Source: Xylophilus sp. ASV27
Lineage (GTDB): Bacteria; Pseudomonadota; Gammaproteobacteria; Burkholderiales; Burkholderiaceae_C
DNA length: 64,000 bases
Reading direction: 5' to 3'
Assembly (NCBI RefSeq): GCF_016428875.1
Contig: NZ_JAELTO010000002.1
Coordinates: 1-64,000, forward strand
Part shown: piece after piece, positions 52,197 through 60,391 of the stretch
How the letters are laid out: each line of letters opens with the position of its first letter
How positions within the stretch are numbered: position 1 is the first letter of the stretch
The notes under the pieces: model-generated
Seen by the model: the letters and a program-made list of their open reading frames with translations, nothing else
What the model was told of the DNA's origin: nothing
Databases searched by the model: none
Translations under genes and position numbers: made by a program

Positions 52197-52955
52197 TCAG
52201 ACGATGGAGCGGCGCGAGGTCAGGCCGCCGTCGACGGTGAAGATCGCGCCGCTGCTGTAGCCCGAGCGGCTGGAGGCGAGATAGACGAACAGGTCCGCCA
52301 CCTCCTGCACACTGGCGGGCCGGCCCAGCGGCATGCCGGCCATCGTGTCACTGCGGTCGCCGCGCTGGCGCAGCACCTTGCGGATACGCTCGGTGTCCAC
52401 CGGGCCGGGGTTCACGCCCAGCACGCGGATGCCGTCCTGCAGGCTGCGCCCGCCCAGGGCGCGGGTGAAGGCCATCAGCGCCGCATTGCCGGTGGTGCCG
52501 GCGATGTAGTCGAAGTCATAGTTCTCGCCGCCGTTGCCGATGTTGTTGAGGATCACGCCACCGCCGCTGGCCTTCATGCGCGCGTACACCAGGCGCGTGA
52601 GGTTGATGTAGCCGAACACCTTCAGCTCCCAGCCCCGGCGCCAGGCGGCCTCATCCACCTCCCACAGCGAACCGCCCGGAATGGCGCCCGCGTTGTTGAC
52701 GAGCACGTCGGCATCATCTGAGAACGCGGCTACCTGCTCCGGCGCGCCGGGAGCAGTCATGTCCAGCGCCAGGGTCCGAACCAGCGCCCCGTGGCGGTCG
52801 CGCACCGCCTGCGCCACGCGCGCCAAGTCGTCGCCCGCGCGTGCCGTCAGATACAGTGCGCAGCCTTCGGCGGCAAACGCATGGGCCAGCCCTTCGCCTA
52901 TGCCGCGCGATGCGCCGGTGACGAGGACCTTGCGGCCGTTCAGTTGCAGATCCAT
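52197..52955 (-). CDS. SDR-family protein with altered YxxxK motif
   Basis: The 252-residue protein has the cofactor site TGASRGIG (13-20), NNAG at 87-90, and PGPVDTE late in the chain. At the catalytic site it reads Y150-I-A-G-T154, so the lysine is threonine, and the catalytic serine position (NNIGNGG) also lacks serine. This differs from the SDR at 23182, which lost both Tyr and Lys. Ten bases separate it from the LivF stop, so it ends the Liv operon. Activity as a normal dehydrogenase is doubtful. Confidence 0.87.
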   Translation of the reverse strand: MDLQLNGRKVLVTGASRGIGEGLAHAFAAEGCALYLTARAGDDLARVAQAVRDRHGALVRTLALDMTAPGAPEQVAAFSDDADVLVNNAGAIPGGSLWEVDEAAWRRGWELKVFGYINLTRLVYARMKASGGGVILNNIGNGGENYDFDYIAGTTGNAALMAFTRALGGRSLQDGIRVLGVNPGPVDTERIRKVLRQRGDRSDTMAGMPLGRPASVQEVADLFVYLASSRSGYSSGAIFTVDGGLTSRRSIV

Positions 52956-52965
52956 GTCTGACGCC

Positions 52966-53685
52966 TCACAAGCCCAGATAGGCCTTCTTGATGTCCGGAT
53001 CGTGCAGGAACACGCCGGACGGCCCGTGCTTGACCACCGCGCCCGACTCCATCACGTAGGCGTAGTTGCTCACGCGCAGCGCGACTTCTGCGTTCTGCTC
53101 GACCAGCAGCACCGTGACGCCCTGGCGGTTGATGTCGCGCACCACCGCGCTGATCACATTGACGAACGCGGGCGCGAGGCCGATGGTGGGCTCGTCCAGC
53201 AGCAGCACGCTGGGCGCGCTCATCAGCGCGCGCGCCACGGCCACCATCTGCTGCTGGCCGCCAGAGAGGGCATTGGCGGCGCTGGGCAGCTTGGGCCTGA
53301 GGTCGGGGAAGTAGCGCAGGCAGGTATCGAGCAGTTCGGCCTTGCGCTGCGCGTCGTGGATGCGGTAGGCGCCCATCTCCAGGTTCTCGCGCACCGTCAT
53401 GCTGCCGAACAGGCGCCGCCCCTCGGGCACGAGGGCGATGCCGTGGTCCAGGATGGCGTTGGGCGGGCGGTTGGCGAGCGCCTGCCCGCCGTACGTCACC
53501 TCGCCCGAGCGCACCTTCACGAGGCCGGTGATGGCTTTGATCAGCGTGGACTTGCCCGCGCCATTGGCCCCGATCAGCGCGGCGATGCTGCCGCCCCGGA
53601 CCTCCAGGCTGACGCCGCTGATGGCGGGCACGGCGCCATAGTGCACCGTCAGGTCGCGCACGGCGAGGCTTTTCTCAGAGCCCAT
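52966..53685 (-). CDS. livF: Branched-chain amino acid-type ABC transporter ATPase, LivF
   Basis: A 239-residue cytoplasmic ATPase with Walker A GANGAGKST (39-47), signature LSGGQQQMV, Walker B VLLLDEPTIGL and a switch histidine region VLLVEQNAEVAL. The length and ISGVSLEVRGG opening are typical of LivF. Its start overlaps the end of LivG by 11 bases. Together with LivG, LivH, LivM and the binding protein it makes a complete HAAT transporter. In this context the substrate may be an aromatic or other carboxylic acid, not leucine. Confidence 0.95.
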   Translation of the reverse strand: MGSEKSLAVRDLTVHYGAVPAISGVSLEVRGGSIAALIGANGAGKSTLIKAITGLVKVRSGEVTYGGQALANRPPNAILDHGIALVPEGRRLFGSMTVRENLEMGAYRIHDAQRKAELLDTCLRYFPDLRPKLPSAANALSGGQQQMVAVARALMSAPSVLLLDEPTIGLAPAFVNVISAVVRDINRQGVTVLLVEQNAEVALRVSNYAYVMESGAVVKHGPSGVFLHDPDIKKAYLGL

Positions 53686-54424
53686 GCGCCTCCCCCAGGT
53701 AGGCCTTGAGCACGACCTCGCTGGCCTTCACCTCCTCGGGCGCGCCCGTGAAGATGATCTCGCCATGGTGCAGCACGTAGATGCGGTCGCAGATGGCCAT
53801 CACGGCCCGCATGTTGTGTTCGACGAGCAGGATCGACATGCCGAACTCGCTCTTGAGCCTGCGATAGACCTGAAGCGTCACGGCCACCTCGGTCTGGTTC
53901 AGGCCGGTGAGCGGCTCGTCATAGCAGATCAGCGTGGGCCGCGCCGCGAAGGCTATGGCCATGCTCAAAAGGCGCTGCAGGCCATGCGGCAGGTTCTTTG
54001 CCACCTGGCGCCGCTGTTCGGTGAGGCCGAAAAGCGCGATGGCCTGCCGGATCACGTCGGCCTGTTCGGCGCGCGGCACGCGGCCGCTGCGCGTGCCGCC
54101 CAGCGCGCCGATGAGCACGTTGTCCTCTACCGTCATGCTCGGCATGTAGCTGCCGTGCTGGAAGGTGCGCACCAGGCCCTGCGCGCTGATGCGCTCGGGC
54201 GTGGCGCCGGTCATGTCGATGCCGGCGATGGTGAGCTGGCCGGTGGTGGGCGGCAGGAAGCCGCTGAGCAGGTTGAAGGTGGTGCTCTTGCCCGCGCCGT
54301 TGGGGCCGATCAGGCCGACGATCTCACCGCGCCGGATGTCGATGTCCACGCCCGACACCGCCAGCAGCCCCTTGAACTGCTTGGACAGGTTGCACCCCGA
54401 AAGGAGTGTGCCGCCGCCTGCCAT
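53675..54424 (-). CDS. livG: Branched-chain amino acid-type ABC transporter ATPase, LivG
   Basis: A 249-residue ATPase with Walker A GPNGAGKST, QGLVRTFQHGSYMPSMTVEDNVLIG typical of LivG, Walker B LICYDEPLTGLN and ILLVEHNMRAV. The signature is LPHGLQRLLS, not the LSYGQQR usual in LivG, so the C-loop serine is replaced by proline-histidine. This may lower ATP hydrolysis unless the partner site compensates. The start at 54424 lies two bases after the LivM stop. Confidence 0.93.
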   Translation of the reverse strand: MAGGGTLLSGCNLSKQFKGLLAVSGVDIDIRRGEIVGLIGPNGAGKSTTFNLLSGFLPPTTGQLTIAGIDMTGATPERISAQGLVRTFQHGSYMPSMTVEDNVLIGALGGTRSGRVPRAEQADVIRQAIALFGLTEQRRQVAKNLPHGLQRLLSMAIAFAARPTLICYDEPLTGLNQTEVAVTLQVYRRLKSEFGMSILLVEHNMRAVMAICDRIYVLHHGEIIFTGAPEEVKASEVVLKAYLGEAHGL

Positions 54425-54426
54425 GT

Positions 54427-55344
54427 TCACCGCCCTCCCCCATGCCTGAATCCGTGCAGCAGGCCCATCAGCCCCTTGGGCATGAACAGCACCGACAGCA
54501 CGATGGCCGCGCCGTACAGGATGTGCTCGCTGCCGCCCAGGCTCTGCGCCCAGCTGGCAACGCCCACCAGCAGCACCGCGCCGACGACCGGCCCGAGCGG
54601 GCTGTCCTCGCCGCCGACCTTGAGATAGGCCAGCGCGAAGGTGGAGAGCATGAAGCCGAAGTCCAGCGGGCTGATCACGTTGTTGGCGAAGGCATGCAGC
54701 GAGCCCGCCAGCCCGGCCACGGCCGAGGCGATGGCAAAGCACACCACCTTGGCCACGAACACGCGGTTTCCCACGCTGCGCACGACGTAGTCGTTGTCGC
54801 GGATGGCGACGAAGATCCTGCCCAGGTGCGAGCGCTCGATGGCCAACAGCCCCAGGATGAGCGCGAAGCACAGCACGGTGGCGAAGTACTGGTAGTGCGC
54901 ATCCAGCCAGGCGGGCGGAAAGATGCCCACCAGCCCCGAGTTGCCGCCAAGCGCATCGGTGCGTGTGTAGAGGATGCGCATGGCCTCGGTGAACGCAAAG
55001 CCGATCAGCAGAAAGTACGGGCCCTTCACCTTGAGCGTGATGCAGCCGAAGGCGATGCTCACCACCAGCGCCAGCGCAGCGCTGAGCGCGAGCGTGGCGA
55101 AGAAGGGCCATTGCAGCGTGTTGGCCACATAGCCGGTGCAGTAGGCCCCGATGCCGAAGAATGCGGCCGAGGCGAAGTTCAGTTCGCCGATCAGCAGCAC
55201 GAAGCGCAGGCTGGCCGCCATCAGCGCCGCAATCGCCATCCACACCACCAGGTTGCCCGTGTACCCGCCGCCCCAGAAGATGCAGCCCAGCAGAACGGCG
55301 GCGACGGCAACGATGCCCGGCAGGTCGAAGTTCTTCTCAGTCAT
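54427..55344 (-). CDS. livM: ABC transporter permease, LivM
   Basis: A 305-residue inner-membrane permease with many hydrophobic helices and the LivM blocks GELNFASAAFFGIGAYCTGY and GLLAIERSHLGRIFVAIRDND, the latter being the cytoplasmic loop that contacts the ATPases. The ATG at 55344 lies four bases after the LivH stop. A TTG at 55350 is possible but less likely. Confidence 0.94.
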   Translation of the reverse strand: MTEKNFDLPGIVAVAAVLLGCIFWGGGYTGNLVVWMAIAALMAASLRFVLLIGELNFASAAFFGIGAYCTGYVANTLQWPFFATLALSAALALVVSIAFGCITLKVKGPYFLLIGFAFTEAMRILYTRTDALGGNSGLVGIFPPAWLDAHYQYFATVLCFALILGLLAIERSHLGRIFVAIRDNDYVVRSVGNRVFVAKVVCFAIASAVAGLAGSLHAFANNVISPLDFGFMLSTFALAYLKVGGEDSPLGPVVGAVLLVGVASWAQSLGGSEHILYGAAIVLSVLFMPKGLMGLLHGFRHGGGR

Positions 55345-56212
55345 TTCCAAAGAACCCTTTCGGCCTGACCAGCAGCACCACCATCACGATCACGAAGATC
55401 GCCAGGTTCGCCATCGAAGGGTCTACGTAGAAGCCGACGAAGGACTCCAGCAGCGCGATCAGCAGGCTGCCCACGATGGCCCCCATGATGCTGCCCATGC
55501 CCCCCACCACCACGGCGATGAAGCCCTTGACGAGGTAGGAGTCGCCCAGCGTGGGCGTCACCGCGGCCATGGGCGCGATCAGCATGCCCGCGATGGCGGC
55601 GACGCCGGTGGCCATCAGGAAGCCGTACAGCGCGATCTGCCGGTAGGCGATGCCCTGCAGCATCGCGGCCTCGTGGTCGATGGAGACGGCGCGCAGCGCC
55701 TTGCCGAACCGGGTGCGGTTCAGCAGCACGATGATGGATGCCGTCAGCAGCACGGCGAAGACCAACAGCGCCAGCCGCTGGGCCGACAGGTTCAGGCCCA
55801 GCACCTGCACGTTGCCTTCGAGCAGCGCCGGCACGGGCCGCACCGCGCCGCCGAAGACCTCGAGCATGATCCCCTCGAACAGCAGCACCAGGCCGGCCGA
55901 GAGGATGAAGGAGCCGATCATGTCGCGTTCCAGCCGCTTGAAGCCGAACTGGTACACCACCAGCCCCGCCGCGAGGCAGGCCGCCAGCCCTGCCAGTCCC
56001 GCCAGCAGGTAGGCGGCCCAGCCGTGTCCCAGGCGGGGCGCCAGCGCACCGAGCACCATCGACAGCACCAGCGCGCCGAAAGTGAAGAACTGCCCGTGCG
56101 CGAAGTTCACCACCTTCAGCACGCCGAAGATGATGGTCAGCCCCAGCGAGAACAGGATGTACACCGAGCTGATCTGCAGCGCCGTGAGCAGCAGTTGGAA
56201 GACGTCCTGCAT
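55337..56212 (-). CDS. livH: ABC transporter permease, LivH
   Basis: A 291-residue permease. The first helices include LQISSVYILFSLGLTIIFGVLKVVNFAHGQFF, the strongest LivH marker, and RAVSIDHEAAMLQGI is the coupling-helix loop. Several further membrane helices follow, ending in VVLLVRPKGFFG. It overlaps the LivM start by eight bases and starts six bases after the binding protein stop. Confidence 0.95.
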   Translation of the reverse strand: MQDVFQLLLTALQISSVYILFSLGLTIIFGVLKVVNFAHGQFFTFGALVLSMVLGALAPRLGHGWAAYLLAGLAGLAACLAAGLVVYQFGFKRLERDMIGSFILSAGLVLLFEGIMLEVFGGAVRPVPALLEGNVQVLGLNLSAQRLALLVFAVLLTASIIVLLNRTRFGKALRAVSIDHEAAMLQGIAYRQIALYGFLMATGVAAIAGMLIAPMAAVTPTLGDSYLVKGFIAVVVGGMGSIMGAIVGSLLIALLESFVGFYVDPSMANLAIFVIVMVVLLVRPKGFFGND

Positions 56213-56218
56213 GGAACC

Positions 56219-57388
56219 TTACTTCTGCACCCGGCCGACTTCCTGCAAGCTGGCGCCCACCAGCCTGGTGACGATGACGGGCAGGCGCATCTGCTGGTCG
56301 CTGCCGTAGACGTCCTTGCCGCCGAAGCCGGTCTGGCCGTAGAAGGACTTGAAGCTGACCGTCGGCATGGCCCTGGCGACGTCGGCCGGCTCTATGCTCT
56401 GCGCCTGCTCCATGGCCGCCTTGATGGCCCAGACCGCGTCGTAGAAGCCGATCTGGATGGCGTTGGTGCTCTCGCCGGTGGCCTTGCGCACGCCCTCGTC
56501 CAGGGCTTTTTGCTGCGGCGTCATGCCGTCCACGCTCACGGCGGCGCCCAGGTAGGTGCCTTCCACCGCATCCTTGCCGGTCGCCAGCAGGCCGTCGGCG
56601 CCGGTTCCCACCTCGACCACCTTCACGCCGCTCCAGCCCAGGGACTTCAGCTCCTTGAAGATCAGGCCAGCGTCCGCCGGCGGAGTGGACGCCAGGTCCA
56701 CCACGTCGGGCTTGGCCGCGTGCAGCTTGGCGGCGATGGGCTGGAACTCGCTGGTGCCGCGCTCATACCAGTCGCTCACCAGCACCTTCACGCCATTCTT
56801 CTCCCACGCGGCCTTGGCGACCTTCTCGGTCTCCTGGCCGGTGGCGTCGTTGGGGTTGAGCAAGGCCACCGTCTTCACCCCGGGGTGCAGCTTCATGATC
56901 TCGGTGACCAGCGGCTCGGAGATCTCGTTGGGCGAATTCATCTGCGAGAAGGTCAGCGGGAACTTCGGCCCCTTCATGCTGTTGCCCCAGGCGGCCGTGA
57001 ACATGAGCACGCCCCGGCGCTCGGTGAGCGACTGCAGCGCGCGTGCCGGCGCCACACCGATGCTGCCGGCCACGAACCTAACCCCGTCTCGCGCGACCAG
57101 CGCCTGCGCCACCTTGGCGCCCTCGGCCGCGTTGTACTTGTTGTCGTAGGCCACGCACTCGAATTGATGGGCCTGGCCCTTGACCTTGACGCCGCCCTGG
57201 GCGTTGACCTCCTGCGCGGCCTTGGCGCACATCCATTCGGAGCCCTTGCCCCAATTGGCGCCTGAGCCCGACAGCGGCACGGACAGGCCCAGCCTGATGG
57301 TGTCGGCCGCGCTGAGGTTCGCGGCGGCAAGAACCGCAGCGGCGCCGGCGATCTTCAGCACTGCCGGCAGGTGAAACGTGGCTTGCAT
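56219..57388 (-). CDS. ABC transporter substrate-binding protein, Liv/HAAT type
   Basis: A 389-residue periplasmic protein with signal peptide (VLKIAGAAAVLAAANLSAAD) and a type I fold: IRLGLSVPLSGSGANWGKG at the start and VRFVAGSIGVAPARAL in the first hinge region. AAGGAG lies six bases before the ATG at 57388. First gene of the transporter operon. Its promoter is the module at 57453-57514. Ligands of such proteins range from amino acids to benzoates. I cannot tell which applies. Confidence 0.93.
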   Translation of the reverse strand: MQATFHLPAVLKIAGAAAVLAAANLSAADTIRLGLSVPLSGSGANWGKGSEWMCAKAAQEVNAQGGVKVKGQAHQFECVAYDNKYNAAEGAKVAQALVARDGVRFVAGSIGVAPARALQSLTERRGVLMFTAAWGNSMKGPKFPLTFSQMNSPNEISEPLVTEIMKLHPGVKTVALLNPNDATGQETEKVAKAAWEKNGVKVLVSDWYERGTSEFQPIAAKLHAAKPDVVDLASTPPADAGLIFKELKSLGWSGVKVVEVGTGADGLLATGKDAVEGTYLGAAVSVDGMTPQQKALDEGVRKATGESTNAIQIGFYDAVWAIKAAMEQAQSIEPADVARAMPTVSFKSFYGQTGFGGKDVYGSDQQMRLPVIVTRLVGASLQEVGRVQK

Positions 57389-57452
57389 GGAGTCTCCTTC
57401 AAGTGGGAATGGATGCGCCGGCCCGGTGCGGTACGGCCCGCGCGGTGCAGGC

Positions 57453-57514
57453 ATTGGATGGCCCCGGACGGGCGCAGGTCAACGCGCCAGCGCCATCCGT
57501 TCCGTACATCGGAC
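57453..57514 (-). promoter_or_regulatory. IclR-type operator and promoter of the liv operon
   Basis: Minus strand: GTCCG-N5-CGGAA (57500-57514), 16 bases, TTGACC (57477-57482), 18 bases, TCCAAT (57453-57458). The start codon of the binding protein is 65 bases further on. The flank TCCAATGCCTGCAC is also identical to that of the 52-kb site, so both may derive from one duplicated promoter and answer to the same regulator. Confidence 0.6.
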
Positions 57515-57532
57515 GAAGAGCGATCCGATGGC

Positions 57533-58303
57533 TCAGGCCTTGTGGGCAAAGCCCTGCACGCCCGCCTCCAGCGCGGGGGACTGCGTGCGGTAGCGGTGCT
57601 GCATCCAGCGCTCGTGGCGCAGCCCGTCCTGCAGGGGCAGCTCCAGGGCCTTGCGCGCCATCTCTTTCATCGAGGCCAGGGCCAGCGCGTCGGCCCGGGC
57701 GATCTCCTGCGCCAGTTGCAGCGTGGCGGCCTCCAGTTCGGCCGCGGACACGGCTTGAGCGGCCAGCCCCAGCGCCACCGCCTCGCGGCCGGTCATGCGG
57801 CGGCCGGTGACGAGGTAGTAGATCGCGCGCTGCAGTCCCAGCCGGCGCGGCAGCCGCTGCGAACTGCCGCCGCTGGGCAGCAGGTTGCGGCGGATGTGCT
57901 CGTCACCCAGCAGCGCGGCCTCGTGGGCCACGATCAGGTCGCAGGCCAGCGCCAGTTCGAAGCCGCCCGCCACGGCAAAGCCATTGACGCTGGCGATCAC
58001 GATCTGCGGCGCGCTCTCCAGGCGCGCGAAAGTGTCCTGCATCAGATCCTGGTGCCGCATGTGCGCCGCGCGATCGTCCAGCACGCCGCTGGCGAGCCAC
58101 TCCAGGTCGTTGCCTGCGCAGAAGGCGCGGCCGCTGCCGCGAATGACGAGCACCTTGACGGCATCGCCTGCCGCCACGCAATCGCGCACCGCCTGGTTCA
58201 GCGCCTGCAGCGTGGGGCCGTCCAGCGCATTCATGCGCTCGGGACGGTGGAGCGTGAGGCGCCGGACGTGGGGCGCGGGGTCGTCTATCAGCAAGGTGCC
58301 CAT
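57533..58303 (-). CDS. Enoyl-CoA hydratase/isomerase family protein
   Basis: A 256-residue crotonase-fold enzyme. The oxyanion loops are GRAFCAGNDL and VAGGFELALACD. E116 and E135 (in GDEHIRR) stand at the two catalytic glutamate positions, so hydratase activity is likely. The start at 58303 lies four bases from the nitroreductase stop. It belongs to the minus-strand run from the acyl-CoA dehydrogenase at the right edge. A 144-bp gap with the liv promoter follows it. Confidence 0.9.
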   Translation of the reverse strand: MGTLLIDDPAPHVRRLTLHRPERMNALDGPTLQALNQAVRDCVAAGDAVKVLVIRGSGRAFCAGNDLEWLASGVLDDRAAHMRHQDLMQDTFARLESAPQIVIASVNGFAVAGGFELALACDLIVAHEAALLGDEHIRRNLLPSGGSSQRLPRRLGLQRAIYYLVTGRRMTGREAVALGLAAQAVSAAELEAATLQLAQEIARADALALASMKEMARKALELPLQDGLRHERWMQHRYRTQSPALEAGVQGFAHKA

Positions 58304-58307
58304 GGCG

Positions 58308-58991
58308 TCACACCAGCCGCAGGATGTCGTCCACCTCTGCGCGCTCGGTGCGGTAGCCGTTGGCCGGGTGCGCGGTGTCGGCATAGCCGAAGGAGATGCC
58401 GCACACCAGGCGGCGATCCTCGGGCATGCCGAAGTAGCGGCGGATGAACGTCGACTGCATGGCCAGCGCCGCCTGCGGCGTGGTGGCCACGCCGTGGGCC
58501 TGGGCCGAGAGCAGGAAGGCGCAGACGAAGCCGCCCGCGTCCACCGCGCCGTAGGTGCCCAGTTCCTGCGGCACGGTGACGATGGCCACGTGCGGTGCGC
58601 CGAACAGGCGGAAGTTCTCGAAGGACTGGCTCTCGCGCCCTGCCCTGTCGCCGCGGTCTATGCCCAGCGCTTCGTAGAGCTGGAAGCCCGCGCGGCGGCG
58701 GCGCTCCAGGTACACGCCCTTGTATGCGTCCGGGAAGGGAAAGTCCGAATCCAGTTCGGGATGCTGCCGCGCCTGCTCCATCAGAGCATCGCGGAACCGG
58801 TCGGTGCTTGCGCCGGAGGTGACCACGAGGTCCCAGGGCTGGGTGTTGCACCACGAGGCGGTGCCCCGCGCCAGGTCCACGATGCTGCGGATCGCCTCGG
58901 CCGGCACCGGCGCGGGCAGGTAGGCGCGGCAGGTGGCGCGCCCGGAGATCAGGCGCCGCAGCGCCTGGACGTCGGCATTCGGTGCGGTCAT
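58308..58991 (-). CDS. Nitroreductase-family FMN protein
   Basis: A 227-residue flavin protein. SGRATCRAYLPAPVPAEAI is the usual FMN-binding opening, SWCNTQPWDLVV is the active-site region, and a late GFVCAFLLSAQAHGVAT helix and GISFGYAD complete the fold. It would reduce or oxidise a nitro group, quinone or enone with NAD(P)H. The CoA context suggests an enoate or a detoxification role, but this is a guess. Four bases before it is the SnoaL-like gene. Confidence 0.88.
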   Translation of the reverse strand: MTAPNADVQALRRLISGRATCRAYLPAPVPAEAIRSIVDLARGTASWCNTQPWDLVVTSGASTDRFRDALMEQARQHPELDSDFPFPDAYKGVYLERRRRAGFQLYEALGIDRGDRAGRESQSFENFRLFGAPHVAIVTVPQELGTYGAVDAGGFVCAFLLSAQAHGVATTPQAALAMQSTFIRRYFGMPEDRRLVCGISFGYADTAHPANGYRTERAEVDDILRLV

Positions 58992-58995
58992 GAAG

Positions 58996-59418
58996 TCAGT
59001 CTTTGCCCAGCGGCGGCGCCGGGGGAACCGTGGAGAAATGGTGGTCGGCGATGCGCCAGTCCCCGGCCTCGCGTCGCAGCACCAGCGTGGCGCGCAGCGT
59101 GGAGCGGGTGCGCTCGCCGCCCGCGAGCGTGAAGGCAAATTCGACGATGCCCTGCGCGAGCACGCATCCGGGCGCGAGCATGCGCAGTTCGGTCCCGAAC
59201 ATCTGCATGGCACCCGAAAAAATGACTCCGTCATAGGACGCGAAGTAGCCCTGGATGGCCGCGCGCCCCACCGAATGGCCGGGGCGGCCGCCGAACAGCA
59301 GCGCGTCCTCGGCATAGATGGCGGCCAGCGCCTGCGCATCCCAGCTTGCGCCGGCGCGGTTCCAGGCGGCGACGGCCTGGTCCAGCGCCGCCTGGGCGTC
59401 GGGCTGCGCGGCCATCAT
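58996..59418 (-). CDS. SnoaL/NTF2-like (DUF4440) protein
   Basis: A 140-residue cone-shaped NTF2-fold protein with AWNRAGASWDAQALAAIYAEDALLFGG at the start and GDWRIADHHFSTVP near the end. Members are small hydrolases, isomerases or ligand-binding partners. The ATG at 59418 overlaps the receptor stop, so it is coupled to the TTT receptor. No specific reaction can be named. Confidence 0.85.
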   Translation of the reverse strand: MMAAQPDAQAALDQAVAAWNRAGASWDAQALAAIYAEDALLFGGRPGHSVGRAAIQGYFASYDGVIFSGAMQMFGTELRMLAPGCVLAQGIVEFAFTLAGGERTRSTLRATLVLRREAGDWRIADHHFSTVPPAPPLGKD

Positions 59419-60377
59419 TCGGCCTTGGCACCGGCCACGCTCATGAGCTTGCGCCACTTCTCCAGCTCGCCCGGGCCGGCGGCCTTGGCGGTGGCGGCGT
59501 CCTGGATGTCCACCTCCAGGCCCTGGTTCAGGCACAGCTCCCTGAAGCCCTGCGACTGCGCCTGGCGCACCACGGCTTCGGACAGCTTGCTGACGATGGC
59601 CTGCGGCGTGCCGCGCGGCGCGAAGATCCAGATCGGTGAAGCGGCCTCGTAGCCGGGGTAGCCCAGTTCCGCCACGGTGGGCACGTCGGGCAGGCTTTGC
59701 GAGCGCTGCGGGGTGGTGACGGCCAGCGCGCGCAGGCGGCCACCCTTGATGAGGGGCAGTACGGAGGACATGCCGTTGAAGCTCAGGTCGATCTGCCCGG
59801 CCGCCGCGTCCAGCGCCACCTGGCCCGGCGCCTTGTAGGGCACGTGGTTGAGCCTGATGCCCGCCATGTGCTCGAACAGCGCCGCGGCCATGTGCGAGGT
59901 GGTGCCGTTGCCCGACGAGCCATAGGTGATGATGCCGGGCTTCTGCTTGGCGGCCTCGATCACGTCCTTCAGGGTCCTGTAGGGCGAGCTGCCGGCCACC
60001 GAGATCACCAGCGCCGAGTTGGCGATGCGCGCGATGGGCTCGAAGTCCTTCACCGCGTCGTAGGGCGTCTTCTGCACGAGCTGGTTGGTGTAGTGCTGCG
60101 CGTAGGTGCCCAGCAGCGTGGTCCCGTCCGGCGCGGCCTTGGCGACGTAGTCGGTGCCGATCACGCCGCCCGCGCCGGTCTTGTTCTCGATGATGACGGG
60201 CGTGTTCAGTTCCTTGCCAAGCCCGACGGCGATCTGCCGCGCGGTGAGGTCCGAGCCCGAGCCCACGCCCGTGGCGACGACGATGCGGATCGGCTTGCCG
60301 TCCGGGAAGTCCGCCGCGAAGGCAGTGGGTGCCAGCGCCGCCAGCGCCAGGGCCAGCGTCAAAGTGCGTCTTTGCAT
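59415..60377 (-). CDS. TTT (Bug) family periplasmic solute receptor
   Basis: A 320-residue receptor with a strong signal peptide (QRRTLTLALALAALAPTAFAAD) and the blocks IRIVVATGVGSGSDLTARQI, NKTGAGGVIGTDYVAK and YKAPGQVALDAAAGQ. Very like the one at 46994, including the tail DIQDAATAKA. AAGGAG is nine bases before the ATG at 60377. It lies 14 bases downstream of a CoA racemase and overlaps SnoaL, in an operon that also has or neighbours an ABC importer. Confidence 0.93.
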   Translation of the reverse strand: MQRRTLTLALALAALAPTAFAADFPDGKPIRIVVATGVGSGSDLTARQIAVGLGKELNTPVIIENKTGAGGVIGTDYVAKAAPDGTTLLGTYAQHYTNQLVQKTPYDAVKDFEPIARIANSALVISVAGSSPYRTLKDVIEAAKQKPGIITYGSSGNGTTSHMAAALFEHMAGIRLNHVPYKAPGQVALDAAAGQIDLSFNGMSSVLPLIKGGRLRALAVTTPQRSQSLPDVPTVAELGYPGYEAASPIWIFAPRGTPQAIVSKLSEAVVRQAQSQGFRELCLNQGLEVDIQDAATAKAAGPGELEKWRKLMSVAGAKAE

Positions 60378-60391
60378 GATGCTCATCTCCT

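Noticed and set aside
55151-57265. Open frame of 704 codons on the plus strand
   Set aside because: Shadow of livH and the binding protein gene. Composition is His/Gln/Arg-rich and it spans two real genes.
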